Below are positions 32,538 through 42,575 of a stretch of DNA of 42,604 bases, in pieces. Each line of letters opens with the position of its first letter. Positions within the stretch are counted from its first letter, which is position 1. Where the stretch lies: contig NZ_JAALJH010000080.1 in the NCBI RefSeq assembly GCF_011064615.1, positions 1-42,604 on the forward strand. Reading direction: 5' to 3'. Made by a program: the position numbers and the translations under genes. This stretch comes from Aquisphaera insulae. GTDB lineage: Bacteria > Planctomycetota > Planctomycetia > Isosphaerales > Isosphaeraceae. The notes beneath the pieces were generated by a model that ran no database searches, was not told the DNA's origin, and was given only the letters and a program-made list of their open reading frames with translations.

Positions 32538-34324
32538 GCCGGGACCGCGGGCGAGAGGGCGGCGTGCTCCGCGAGGATCCGCTGGACCTCGGCGATGGCC
32601 TGGGGGTGGTAGTAGATGTTGGTGTGAGTCGCCGGCACGAGGAGCTGGCTCTCGGCGTTGTCGAGCAGGGCGCTGGAGAGCGGGACGACCAGGTCTCCGC
32701 CGTCGCGCTCGGGGCTCCGATGCGCGTGGCCGGCGATCGTGTGCAGGGTCACGTCCGTGCCGAGGGGGAGGTCCCGGATGACCGGCAGGAACGGCTGCCC
32801 GGACTGCATCAGGTCGACGCTGCTGGGGAGCCGCCTTGCGTAGGGCCCGCGGATGGCGCCGGGGTTGTCTCGCTTGATCTGCTCCATCATGGCCGACGTG
32901 TCCGAGGCCGGCTGGACGAGCCGGGCCGCCGTGCGGCCGAGGATCGACCCGGCCACGGGGGAGCCCATGTGCGGCGTGGCGATGAAGACGACGCGGCGGA
33001 TCATCGGCGACGGCTCGAAGTAGAAGAGCTTCCGGAGCGCCGTCCGGGCCTCCTCGGTCATCACCAGCCGGTCGATCGGGACGTTCGAGAACTCGTTCCA
33101 GACCCGGTCCCCGCTGTGGGTGATCTGCATCCGCGAGACGAGCCCTCCCATGCTGTAGGCGACGACCACCATCCGGCGGAGCGCCGGATCGCGGCCCTCG
33201 GGGTCGAGCGCCCGCTCGATCTCCCGGAGCTGATCGCGGAGGATGGACGCGGTCCGAAGGCTCGTGGCCCCGGTCGGATAGCGGTAGACCCAGATCTGAT
33301 ACCGCTCCACGAACCCCGGTGTCTGATAGAGCGTGACCATCATGTCGTTGAAGAGGAACGGCTCGTCCAGCAGCCCGTGGACCAGGAGGACGGGGATCTT
33401 CCCGGGCTGGTACGGCTCGAGCATCCGGATGCCGGCCTTCGCGAGCATCCGCGACGGGAACACGAAGCCCGCCAGGCCGAACGGACCCTTCTCGGCCTGG
33501 ATCTCGTGAGCCAGCCGGTTGCCGGCCGCGAAATTCCCGTACAGCGGAGATTGCCCCGGGCCGAGCGGCGCGACGGCCTCCCGCAGCGGGTCGTGGAACT
33601 CGAGCGCGTCGACGGGCAGCCGGTCCGTCCCCGGCACGAGCCATGCATCCAGGTCGGGGCGAAGGACGGCGGTCGCGTTGAACGCCGCCTGGCTGGGGAG
33701 GAACTCGTCGGCCGGGCTCCGCTTGGGGTTCGTCCTCTGGATCGCCACGTCGGCGCCGAGGCCCGGGCGGATCGTCTCGGCGCCGTGCTCATTCGGATTC
33801 GGCCTCAGTCGGGTCGGGTCCTCGACGCGGGTGAAGTCGTCCGGCTGCCAGACGAAGCCGCGATGCGTGACGGGCACGACGACCGAGCCGGCCGGCGTGT
33901 TCACCGTGAGGTGCGACCGGGCGTCGAGCCGTCCATACTCCTGCGCCGTCCGCAGGCAGTCGCGAAGCGCCTCGTTCGCGAGCCGGAGCGCCTTGCGGGC
34001 GTCCGGGTCCTCGGGTCCGACGGCCTTCGAGGCGACGAGGTAGGCCGCCGTGCCCATCACGGCCGCCTCGTAGTAGCGGTCGACGCACGCGTCCTTGCCG
34101 CATGGCTCCAGGCGATGGCCCTCGCGGAGCGCCCGCTCCGCGCGAGGGATCAGGGACTCATGCCGGGCCTTGATAACCCGGATCAGGCCGGTCGGTTCCA
34201 CCGCCACGGGCCGCGCGGTCTGGCACCCCTGGATCGTGACCAGGGCGAGCGCGAGCCAGCCGAGGATCCGCCGCGGGCCGAGTAGCTCGCGCGTGGTCAC
34301 CCGGCGTGGTGTGTTGCGGATCAT
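32489..34324 (-). CDS. Alpha/beta-hydrolase lipoprotein (lipase-like)
   Basis: A 611-residue exported protein with a lipoprotein-type leader (GWLALALVTIQGC, Cys as the lipid anchor). A long N-terminal region of about 290 residues, partly helical with polar loops, has no domain I can name. The alpha/beta hydrolase begins at IPVLLVHGLLDEPFLFNDMM; the nucleophile elbow is VVVAYSMGGLVSR (Ser in YSMGG), ATPHMGSPVAG follows as in triacylglycerol lipases, GDLVVPLSSA may place the Asp, and ATHTNIYYHP the catalytic His. Likely a lipase or esterase facing the periplasm. It interrupts the DUF4129-MoxR-DUF58 module from the opposite strand. Confidence 0.85.
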   Translation of the reverse strand: MIRNTPRRVTTRELLGPRRILGWLALALVTIQGCQTARPVAVEPTGLIRVIKARHESLIPRAERALREGHRLEPCGKDACVDRYYEAAVMGTAAYLVASKAVGPEDPDARKALRLANEALRDCLRTAQEYGRLDARSHLTVNTPAGSVVVPVTHRGFVWQPDDFTRVEDPTRLRPNPNEHGAETIRPGLGADVAIQRTNPKRSPADEFLPSQAAFNATAVLRPDLDAWLVPGTDRLPVDALEFHDPLREAVAPLGPGQSPLYGNFAAGNRLAHEIQAEKGPFGLAGFVFPSRMLAKAGIRMLEPYQPGKIPVLLVHGLLDEPFLFNDMMVTLYQTPGFVERYQIWVYRYPTGATSLRTASILRDQLREIERALDPEGRDPALRRMVVVAYSMGGLVSRMQITHSGDRVWNEFSNVPIDRLVMTEEARTALRKLFYFEPSPMIRRVVFIATPHMGSPVAGSILGRTAARLVQPASDTSAMMEQIKRDNPGAIRGPYARRLPSSVDLMQSGQPFLPVIRDLPLGTDVTLHTIAGHAHRSPERDGGDLVVPLSSALLDNAESQLLVPATHTNIYYHPQAIAEVQRILAEHAALSPAVPAQPERSVRSSPDLQRR

Positions 34325-34589
34325 GGCGGTGGATCACTACGTCAGCACTGGTGTCCGATCAGGGTGTCTCACGGGCAAGATCGGCCGGAGCTTCGCCCCG
34401 CGTGCAGCAAATTCACGACGACGGTCCCGCGGCCGTCGTCGCAATCCACGGATCTCGCGGGATCCGGACGACCGGAAGACTCGCGGCCCCACCCCGCTCG
34501 AGCCGCACCGCCGACGTCCTTCCCTTCCGGGGCGCCTTCTGATCTGATGGCAATCGGACTACCGCGAGGATGCACGAGGATTGCCGCGA

Positions 34590-35650
<1,061 letters not shown>

Positions 35651-35654
<4 letters not shown>

Positions 35655-36997
35655 CGACGGCCCGCTCGAGGATCTGGCCCGGCCGCCCGCTGGCGACCCT
35701 CCTCCTCGCGCCGGCCTTGCTCGCGCTGGCCGTGCTCGCGGGTGACGCGGTGAAGCCGCTGGTGATCGCCCTCGACCTGATCGTCGCGACGATCGCCCTG
35801 GCCGACCTCGCCACACTCCGAGGGTCCGCCCGGTTCCGGATCGAGCGGGGATGCGAGAGGACCTGCTCGATCGGAGAGCCCCAGGTCGTGACCCTGGCGA
35901 TCGAGAATCTCGACTCCCGCCGCCGTCGACTTCGCCTCCGCGACGACGTCCCCGCGACGTTCTCGGCCGACCCCTTCGAGTTCCTGCTCGAGATCCCCGG
36001 ACGCGCCCGCGCGGAGGTCACGTATCGCTTGATCCCGGGGCGCCGCGGGACGTATCGCTTCCACCGGGTCGACGCCGCCGTGTCGAGCCGGCTCGGGCTC
36101 TGGCAACGGGTCACCACCTGGCCGCTCCGGACGGAGCTCTCGGTCTATCCGGACATCCGGCAGATCGCCCGCTACACGCTGCTCGCCCGACGCGACCGGC
36201 TCAGCGCCATCGGGCTGAGGTCGTCGCGGCAGCTCGGGACCGACAACGAGTTCGAACGGCTCCGCGATTACATCGAGGGCGACGATCCGCGGCACCTCGA
36301 CTGGCGTGCCACGGCACGCCGCCAGCGGCTGACCGTCCGTGCCCACCAGCAGGACCAGAGCCAGCGCGTCATCTTTCTCGTGGACTGCGGCCGGATGATG
36401 GCGGGCGACACCGGCGGCGGCCTCTCGCCGCTCGACCATGCGCTTAACGCCATGCTCCTGCTCGCCCACGTCGCGCTCCTCCGCAACGACCAGGTCGGCC
36501 TGATGGCCTACTCCGACCGGACGCTCGCCTACGTCCCCCCCACGGGCGGCTCGCGACGGCTTCGGCGGCTCGTGCACGCGGTCCACAACCTCTTCCCCGA
36601 ACCGGTCGAATCGGGCCACGGCCGCGCCCTCATGGAGCTGGAGACGCGCTGCCGCAAGCGGTCGCTGGTGATCCTGCTGACGAACCTCTTCGACGAGGTC
36701 AGCGCGGGGATCCTGGCGGAGCACCTGCGGAACCTCACGGGCCGGCACCTGCCGCTCGGGGTCTTCCTCCGCGACCACGACCTGTTCGCGATGGCCGACG
36801 CGGCCGCGGAGGCGGACCCGGCCGGCGGGCCCGGGCTGTTCGCGGGCGCCGCCGCCGCGGACCTGTTAAACTGGCGGGAGCGCGTCCTGGCCGGGCTTCG
36901 GCGCGAGGGGGTGCTCACGCTCGACGCCTTCCCGGGCGAGCTGACCGGCAACCTCGTCAGTCGCTACCTGGCGATCAAGGCGCGTCACCTGCTGTAG
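35651..36997 (+). CDS. DUF58 domain protein
   Basis: A 448-residue protein with two N-terminal membrane helices (ATLLLAPALLALAVLAG and LVIALDLIVATIALADL), then an immunoglobulin-like region, then the DUF58 signature ERLRDYIEGDDPRHLDWRAT. The C-terminal half is VWA-like: VIFLVDCGRMMAGDTGGG corresponds to the MIDAS start, here DCGRM rather than DxSxS, so metal binding may be lost. MoxR partners act on such proteins. It is encoded with a 4-bp overlap after MoxR. The whole set may handle envelope assembly or stress, but no role is proved. Confidence 0.88.
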
Positions 36998-37078
36998 CCC
37001 GGGCCGAGGAGAGCGACGACCCGGCCCGGCCCGGAAAGTCCATGAGAACCGTCCCGTCCCCGCTTGAAGGTCCTTGCC

Positions 37079-37960
37079 ATGGAACCCGAGAGGAAGCCCG
37101 AGCCGGCCTCCGATGAGCTGGATTACTACGCCCCACCCCGGAGCGAACTGGAGCCCGTCCGTGCCGACATGTTCGAGGGGCCGGGAGTCGTCCCCTTCGA
37201 GGTCGGTCGAATCCTCGCGGCCACATGGATCGTCTTCAGGAACCGAATGTGGGTCACCCTGGGGATCGCCTGGGCGGTCTTCCTCCTGATGCTCGCGACC
37301 GGCCAGATCCAGACCCGGATCGCCAGCCGGCTGTCCCTGGCGCCGGCCGACCGCGCCGCGTATTACCTCGTCCAGTTCGTCCTCTTCGTCGGCGGATACG
37401 TCCTGTCCACCTGGTTATCCCTGGGGCAGAACCTCGCCTTCCTCTCGGTCTCCCGGGGCGAGGAAGCTCCATCGAACCGCCTCTTCCAGGGTTGGCCGTA
37501 TGTCCTCACGTCGCTCCTGGCCAGCCTGGTCCTCACGGTCCTGCTGCTGGGCGTCCTCGTGATCATCCTCACGCCGGCGAGCATCATCGCCGAGGTTGCC
37601 GGCCGGGACCCGCTCTTCTTCGCGGCCGGAGTCGGCCTCGGTGTCGTGGTGATCTCGTACGTGGGGATCCGGATGTCCCAGTTCAACTACTTCATCGTCG
37701 ACCAGGACCTCGGCATCACGGACTCCCTCCGGGCCTCCTGGGAATCCACCCGGGAGGCGGCCGGGAAGCTCTTCGTGCTCTACGTCTCGCTCCTGTTCAT
37801 CAACGTGGCCGGCCTCTGCTGTCTCGTCATCGGCCTGATCTTCACAGTGCCGTTCAGCACCCTCGCGCTCGCCGTGGCCTACCTCTCCCTGACCGGACAG
37901 CCGCTCGCCCCCCGCGAAGACATCCCCGAAACCTGGGCCGAGGACGAGCCGTCCTGGTGA
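37079..37960 (+). CDS. Multi-span membrane protein after DUF58
   Basis: A 293-residue membrane protein with a charged N-terminus of about 45 residues and six or so membrane helices, in which helices 1 (WVTLGIAWAVFLLMLA), 3 (VLTSLLASLVLTVLLLGVLV) and 5-6 are clearest. The motif SLRASWESTREAAGKLFVLY between late helices is typical of proteins with repeated membrane-embedded domains of the DUF975/glycerophosphodiester-phosphodiesterase membrane type, which is only a resemblance. The ATG at 37079 follows GAAGG. It is 81 bases after the DUF58 gene and may belong to the same transcript. Confidence 0.75.
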   Translation: MEPERKPEPASDELDYYAPPRSELEPVRADMFEGPGVVPFEVGRILAATWIVFRNRMWVTLGIAWAVFLLMLATGQIQTRIASRLSLAPADRAAYYLVQFVLFVGGYVLSTWLSLGQNLAFLSVSRGEEAPSNRLFQGWPYVLTSLLASLVLTVLLLGVLVIILTPASIIAEVAGRDPLFFAAGVGLGVVVISYVGIRMSQFNYFIVDQDLGITDSLRASWESTREAAGKLFVLYVSLLFINVAGLCCLVIGLIFTVPFSTLALAVAYLSLTGQPLAPREDIPETWAEDEPSW

Positions 37961-38142
37961 CGGGACCGCCCCCGTCCTCGTCTCCTCCTTGCCGGGCAAA
38001 CATGGAGTCGTCCGCGCCCGAAAGTCGCCTCATCTCTGCCCGCATGCTGCTCATCGGATTTGGGTTTGATCGTCGCGCCCGCGATCCCGCCATGGGATCG
38101 TAAATCCTTGCCAATTCTTGTTTAAAGTACGATTTCGTGATT

Positions 38143-38234
38143 GGCTTCGATGGCAACATCCCGAGATATTTGACGGTCTTCGAGTGCTCACCAGTCGGCA
38201 CACTCCGGCCCGCAATCTGCGCGGGCGCAACGGC
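38143..38234 (+). repeat. 92-bp direct repeat, copy A
   Basis: Begins GGCTTCGATGGCAACATCCC and ends in GCGCAACGGC. It matches 38394-38485 at 89 of 92 positions, with no gaps. Ends directly at the left arm of the 25-bp inverted repeat. Confidence 0.93.
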
Positions 38235-38333
38235 GGGTGGCCGTGGTGGAACACCACGGAGAGCAGGCCGAGTGGTTGGACAGGCATTTCTTCGGGGCCG
38301 AGCCGGTCCCGTGGTGTTCCACCACGGCCACCC
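38235..38333. repeat. 25-bp inverted repeat with palindromic arms
   Basis: The arms 38235-38259 and 38309-38333 are perfect reverse complements, 25 of 25, separated by 49 bases. Each arm also contains its own 8-bp hairpin, CCGTGGTG with CACCACGG around a 3-base loop (38241-38259 and 38309-38327). This architecture of two hairpins in opposite orientation resembles a bacterial interspersed mosaic element, although no REP-associated transposase gene is in the window. Confidence 0.9.
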
Positions 38334-38393
38334 GGAGGGCCTGCGTGGCTACAAGGAATAGCAAGATCCAACACCGCGTCGTGCGACAATCCC

Positions 38394-38485
38394 GGCTTCG
38401 ATGGCAACATCCCGAGATATCTGACGGTCTTCGAGTGCTCACCAGTCGGCACACTCCGGCCCGCAAGCTGCGCGGGCGCAGCGGC
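38394..38485 (+). repeat. 92-bp direct repeat, copy B
   Basis: The second copy differs from copy A at three positions only (C for T, G for T, G for A). The flanks are different: copy A is followed by the 25-bp inverted repeat, while copy B is followed by unrelated sequence. High identity means recent duplication or ongoing conversion. Confidence 0.93.
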
Positions 38486-38609
38486 CCAACGGCATGCGAG
38501 CCATGGCCCCGGGCGCAGGCCATCCCTCTTCCGCGTCGATCAAGGCCACGTTCAACGGCCAGGCCGAGCCTCCCCGGTCCTGAGTTCGCCCTGTCGACGA
38601 GGCGCAACC

Positions 38610-38842
38610 TCCGCCGGCCCGCGTCTCCCGCGCGGGCCGGCGCCGACCTTCCCTGGATACCGACAACCGGATTGCCAAAGACGGTAGCAGGCCCGCTCAC
38701 TCCTCGAAGCGGCGAGGGGCGAGCACGAGCAACCCGGACCGTACCCTCCGTTCCGTCGTCGCCCACCGCTCGCGCGCGGAGGCTCCCTATCTCAATACAA
38801 TCCACGGAACGTCGCCGCCGGTTTCACCAAAATGGAAAAACC
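38610..38842 (+). repeat. Dispersed intergenic repeat, copy 2
   Basis: Carries the same ordered blocks as the copy at 1612-1778, in the opposite genomic orientation. They are the GC-rich hairpin with a 12-bp perfect stem and 7-base loop (38612-38642), CCGGATTGCCAAAGAC, CTCAATACAATCCACGGA, and GTTTCACCAAAATGGA. The middle spacer is about 70 bases longer than in copy 1. The CTCAATACAAT block contains a TACAAT that resembles a -10 box. Confidence 0.8.
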
Positions 38843-39157
38843 CGCACGAGCCTCGTTCAGCCCTTCTCCCGAACGCTCGCATCGTCATCACCGCGCCAAT
38901 CCGTCGAACCACCCGGGAGGGGGACGGCCCGTTGGCCCGCAGGCGAACGAGGGATGGCTCCGTCCGGCCACGCTCCCAGAGCGCTCGGACGTCGAACAGG
39001 CGGCGGAATGACTCGGCCTGGCCCCATCATCCGAGGGCCAGTGCCCTGGCTTGACGCTTCATCGGCGTGGAGTCCGGCCGTAGCAGACTGGCCAGGGACC
39101 CTGACGGAGCATTTCCCCCATCTCCGAACTTCTCTGTCTAGGGTGTGAGGCCACTGA

Positions 39158-39562
39158 TTTCGCCGGATTCCGCCCAACGGGGCTCAAGCCGCCGTCGTCG
39201 CTCATCATGGGGTCCAACCGGCCGCGTTCGAGACGATCGCCACGGGCTACGTCGCGCCTACCGGCCTCAAGCTTGCAGACCCTACCAACCAGGCCTATGG
39301 ATCGGTCGGCTATACGATCAGCGACGTGGTGGACATCGAGCCGGGGGCGATGCTTCACGCCTACCCCCGGTGCGTCGAGAAACACCTCGGCATGAGCCGA
39401 TCCCTGAAGGACAGGCCCTCGGCGCCGAGGCAGTACCTCGACGCCCTGGCCGAGGCGAAGTCGGCCGACTCCCGGAGCTTCACCGGCCGGTCCCCCGGCC
39501 AGGGCGGGTCGCTGCGTCGGCGGCTCCGCGACATGCCGATCGACTTCACGCAGACCTATTGA
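39158..39562 (+). pseudogene. Truncated reading frame, possible phage structural fragment
   Basis: The frame opens just after a stop at 39155-39157 and has no ATG; the first usable start is a GTG at 39326. Sequence with clear protein-like character (FETIATGYVAPTGLKLADPT, GYTISDVVDIEPGAMLHAYP) runs across the start region, so the N-terminus seems lost. The C-terminal part is basic and polar and ends in MPIDFTQTY. I recognise no family. It is followed 8 bases later by a DUF551-like small gene, a spacing typical of phage gene blocks. Confidence 0.5.
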
Positions 39563-39570
39563 GGTGTCCC

Positions 39571-39792
39571 GTGTGGATCTCGGTTCGAGACCGGCCCGCC
39601 GACGGGGATGGCCCCGTGGATATCTGGCGGCGGGGCGAAGGCCGTATTGCCGACTGCAAATGCCATCGCCTCTCGGTCTCCGGCCCGACCGGGGTGCCGC
39701 TCGCTCAGTGGTATCAGCTCTACGGGGGCTATGCCGGCGGGGCCACCGTGGGCCACTGGCGGGAGAAGCCCGGACCGCCGGGTGGAGCGTGA
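39571..39792 (+). CDS. Small DUF551-like protein, phage type
   Basis: A 73-residue frame starting at GTG 39571 with GAGG 6 bases upstream. VWISVRDRPADGDGPVDIWR at the start and VGHWREKPGPP at the end match the layout of DUF551 proteins (WISV.DRLP...V..., then ...HWMPLP.PP), which are found mostly in phages and prophages. The middle has CKC and an aromatic LAQWYQLYGGY. The match is by eye and moderate. Sits 3 bases before the next small gene. Confidence 0.5.
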   Translation: MWISVRDRPADGDGPVDIWRRGEGRIADCKCHRLSVSGPTGVPLAQWYQLYGGYAGGATVGHWREKPGPPGGA

Positions 39793-39795
39793 CCG

Positions 39796-39984
39796 ATGGC
39801 CCGCATCAGCGACCCGAAGGCCCCGGAAGCCCAGGTGGCGATCAAGGACTTCGGCCGATTCGAGACCAACTCGGACCCGCACGACGTCCCGCCGGGGACC
39901 GCCGTCAAGCAGGTGGACGCCGCCTCCGTTCGGCCCGGCGAGCTGCGGGCGAAGCCGGGAGTCAAGGTGGTGCAATTTGACTGA
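39796..39984 (+). CDS. Small protein or N-terminal fragment, possible phage origin
   Basis: A 62-residue frame starting at ATG 39796 with GGTGGAG upstream. It reads like the beginning of a longer protein: KDFGRFETNSDPHDVPPGTA followed by SVRPGELRAKPGVKVVQFD and an abrupt stop. No family is recognised with certainty; the position next to a DUF551-like gene suggests a phage virion or packaging context. It may be a short complete protein or a truncated one. Confidence 0.45.
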   Translation: MARISDPKAPEAQVAIKDFGRFETNSDPHDVPPGTAVKQVDAASVRPGELRAKPGVKVVQFD

Positions 39985-40097
39985 GTCGGTCGCATTGCAT
40001 GCACGATGCGATCAGGTGGCCAAGAACTCACGCCCAACGGGGGAGAGAATTCAATTCGGCGCGGGCCGGATGGCCTCGGGCCGCTTGTGATTCCCCC

Positions 40098-42089
40098 CTA
40101 CGGCTTCTCGGGCGGGGCATCGTCGAGGGGCGCCGTGGCAGGCGGCGGCCCGAACTCGACATAACCTTCGCCGGGTCGGTACTCAATCGAGAGGCCGGGC
40201 CGCTCGCGACGAAGGGCGTGTACGCCTTCCTGAGTGACCCGCGTATTGGTCAGGTCCAGCTCGCGGAGGTTCGGCAGCGAGCGGAAGACCTCCAGGCTCG
40301 CGTCGGTGACGTTCGTGTAAGGGAGCTTCAGCTCCCTCAGGTTCTTCAAACCCTTCAGGTGGGTCAGGCCGGCGTCGCCTACGGGGTTGAAGCCGACAAA
40401 AAGCTCCTCCAGGTTTTCCAGCCCGCCGAGGTGGGCCAGCCCCGCGTCGGTGATCGCGGTGTTCGAAGCGTAAATCCTTCGAAGGTTGATCAGCCCCTTT
40501 AAGTGGGCCAACCCCGCGTCGGTGATCGGCTTCCGGGGCTTGTCGTCCGCTATCGACCGGCCCCGGAGGGAAAGGCTCTCGACCTCGTAGAGCCTTTCGA
40601 CATGGGCCAGCGCCTCATCGTCCAGCTCATCGAAAAGGTGATCGGTCTCGGCCAGTGAGTGGATGTCGGTGGAGGGGTCGACGATTCCGGCCTTCTTGAG
40701 ATAGGCCAGGTCCTCCTCCGTCGGCTTCGGCACGACTTCATTCGTCCGACGCAGCAGGTCAATGTACCCCTCGACGAGTTTCTTCAGCTCATCGTGGCCG
40801 TGCTCCCCGCCCGCTCGCTCGGCGAGCTTCTTGAGCCGGCGCCAGAACACAGGCGCGAGGCGGTCGCGGGAGCGGTCCTTGAAAGAGCCGGCCGTCAGCG
40901 CCTTGGCCTCGGCAACGTCCGCGTTGTCGGCGCCCTGCAGTGCGGCCTGGGCGTCGAGGCCCTGCTTGATGAGCCGCTCGGCGTCCTCGAAGCGCCGGGC
41001 CTCGGTGGCGACCAGGGCACGCATACCGAGCAGCGCCGCCACCTCCTTGCTCTCGGCCCCTTCCCGATCCGCCTCGATCTCCTGCGCCCGGAGGAGCAGT
41101 CGCTCGGCCGAGGGGAAGTCCTTGCGCTCCATCGCGGCCCCGGCCAGCATGAAAAGCACCTTGGCCCTCTTCTCGTCGTCCGGCGCCTTCGCCTTCTCCT
41201 GAAGGGCGAGCCAGCGGTCGAGGGGGCCCTCGCCGTCCGCCGGACGGCCGCGGAGGAAGGCCAACTGGCCGAGGTTGAAGAGGGACTCGGCGATATCGGG
41301 GTCGTCCGGCTTGAGGACCTTCTCGCGGACCGCGAGGCCGCGCCTGTAATACTCCTCCGCGAGCCGGCCGTGCCGCTCGACCTCCGTCTCCGCCGGCTTC
41401 GGCGCGTCCGCGGCCTCCGCCTCGATCTCCTTCTCGAGCGCCTTGATGTCCAAGCGGGAGGCCATAGCCGTGTGGACATCGCCCAGGTCGTCGAGCAACT
41501 CGGCTCCCGGGTCGCTCTCCAACTTCGACAGTGCCTCGCGGATCTGGACCGCTCGCATCAGCTCCCCCTCAGCCTCGGCGTATTCGCCGTGCGATAGGTG
41601 GAAGAGGGCCAGGCGGTGAAGCACCCCCGCGACCTCGATGTCCTTCTCCCCCTTGGCCTTGACCAGCACCTCGAGCGCCCGCTTGAGCATCGGCCCTGCG
41701 GAGTCGGCGTCCTTCCCCTTGGCGAGCAGGCGGCACATCGCCAGCATCGAGATCGTCGTGGCGGTGTCGGGGTGCTCGGCCCTCTGGGCCTTCTCGCGAA
41801 TCTTGAGCGCCCGCCGGATCAGGGGATCGGCCGCGTCGTACCGCTTTTGCTTCTTGTCCAGGTAGAAGCCCGCCAGCACTTCCAGGGGTTCGGCGACCCG
41901 GAGGTCGTCCGGGCCGAGCTTCTCGGCCTCGCCGACGACCTCAGTGAGGATCAGCTCGGCGCGAGCGAGCGAACCGGCCTTGATCGCCTTGCCGGCCTCC
42001 TCGTATCTCCGCGTCCACGCCTCCGGCTTGTCGGGTGCGTCCTGGGCCGACAGCGACGCGACCGCCACCACCACGGAGAGGACGAGCAT
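40098..42089 (-). CDS. Exported TPR and leucine-rich-repeat protein
   Basis: A 663-residue protein with a signal peptide (MLVLSVVVAVASLSAQ). Residues of about 30-400 form tetratricopeptide-type helical repeats with the pattern RRALKIREKAQRAEHPDTAT and YYRRGLAVREKVLKPDDPD, as in kinesin-light-chain-like TPRs. A linker of about 100 residues leads to four or five 24-residue leucine-rich repeats (ITDAGLAHLKGLINLRRIY, VGDAGLTHLKGLKNLREL). Both parts are protein-binding scaffolds. ATG 42089 is chosen since GGGAGGG lies upstream; GTG 42107 would add six residues. Function unknown. Confidence 0.85.
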   Translation of the reverse strand: MLVLSVVVAVASLSAQDAPDKPEAWTRRYEEAGKAIKAGSLARAELILTEVVGEAEKLGPDDLRVAEPLEVLAGFYLDKKQKRYDAADPLIRRALKIREKAQRAEHPDTATTISMLAMCRLLAKGKDADSAGPMLKRALEVLVKAKGEKDIEVAGVLHRLALFHLSHGEYAEAEGELMRAVQIREALSKLESDPGAELLDDLGDVHTAMASRLDIKALEKEIEAEAADAPKPAETEVERHGRLAEEYYRRGLAVREKVLKPDDPDIAESLFNLGQLAFLRGRPADGEGPLDRWLALQEKAKAPDDEKRAKVLFMLAGAAMERKDFPSAERLLLRAQEIEADREGAESKEVAALLGMRALVATEARRFEDAERLIKQGLDAQAALQGADNADVAEAKALTAGSFKDRSRDRLAPVFWRRLKKLAERAGGEHGHDELKKLVEGYIDLLRRTNEVVPKPTEEDLAYLKKAGIVDPSTDIHSLAETDHLFDELDDEALAHVERLYEVESLSLRGRSIADDKPRKPITDAGLAHLKGLINLRRIYASNTAITDAGLAHLGGLENLEELFVGFNPVGDAGLTHLKGLKNLRELKLPYTNVTDASLEVFRSLPNLRELDLTNTRVTQEGVHALRRERPGLSIEYRPGEGYVEFGPPPATAPLDDAPPEKP

Positions 42090-42287
42090 GATGTCCCTCC
42101 CGGACACCGCCGGCCGGTGCGCCGGTGCGCACGTGTCAACCGTCTTCGGTAGAATTCATGCGTTGGATCTGAACAGAATCCGCTACGACTATCAATGCTG
42201 TTCACTCCGCTTGGAAAGTCCGACCATAATCAGACCGCTGCGCCTTTACCGGCTGGCCGGGGCAGATGTCGCATGGGGCTCGTGCTT

Positions 42288-42426
42288 TGTCACAGCCAAA
42301 AGTTCGGGTCGTTCCGAGCCGGAAGCGTCAGCGACGGTAGATCCCAAATCATGAATTGGCCGTCGCTGACGCTTCCGGCTCTGACGTGCGGCTCAGCGTC
42401 CGGAACCCGTCATTCAGGCTGTGACA
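42288..42426. repeat. Nested inverted-repeat element
   Basis: An inner perfect 22-bp inverted repeat (42316-42337 and 42360-42381, 22-base spacer) is enclosed by outer 10-bp arms, TGTCACAGCC at 42288-42297 and GGCTGTGACA at 42417-42426. Between inner and outer arms the two sides are partly complementary (TTCGGGTCGTTCC against GGAACCCGTC). The whole unit is about 139 bp, with no open frame that respects it, which fits a MITE-like or structured RNA element. Confidence 0.85.
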
Positions 42427-42575
42427 GAGAACCAGGCGTTCCTGAGCGACTCATCTCGCCAGGTCCAGATCAGGAACCAAGGAAATCCTGGTTCATCCGG
42501 CGGAAGCGCGCGCCGGGAGATTCGCGACGCCACTCCTTGAAATGGGGAATTGTTGAGCTGGAGGCCCCCGATCTT

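Larger units (their letters stand above)
37961..39157. other. Repeat island without genes
   Basis: Almost 1.2 kb holds no credible coding region. It contains two 92-bp direct repeats, a 25-bp perfect inverted repeat between them, and copy 2 of the dispersed intergenic repeat (separate entries). The repeats carry short reading frames, for example a minus-strand MPTGEHSKTV(K/R)YLGMLPSK in both 92-bp copies, but these frames then diverge, so they are best read as by-products. The remainder (38850-39157) shows nothing I can name. Confidence 0.75.

Noticed and set aside
38235..38333. A possible CRISPR array at the palindromic repeats
   Set aside because: There are only two hairpin units in opposite orientation, one spacer-like interval, and no cas gene in the window.
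38137..38361. Short frames inside the 92-bp repeats (GFDGNIPRYLTVFECS on plus, MPTGEHSKTV on minus)
   Set aside because: The frames share sequence only within the repeat and diverge immediately outside it, so the conservation is of DNA, not of a protein.
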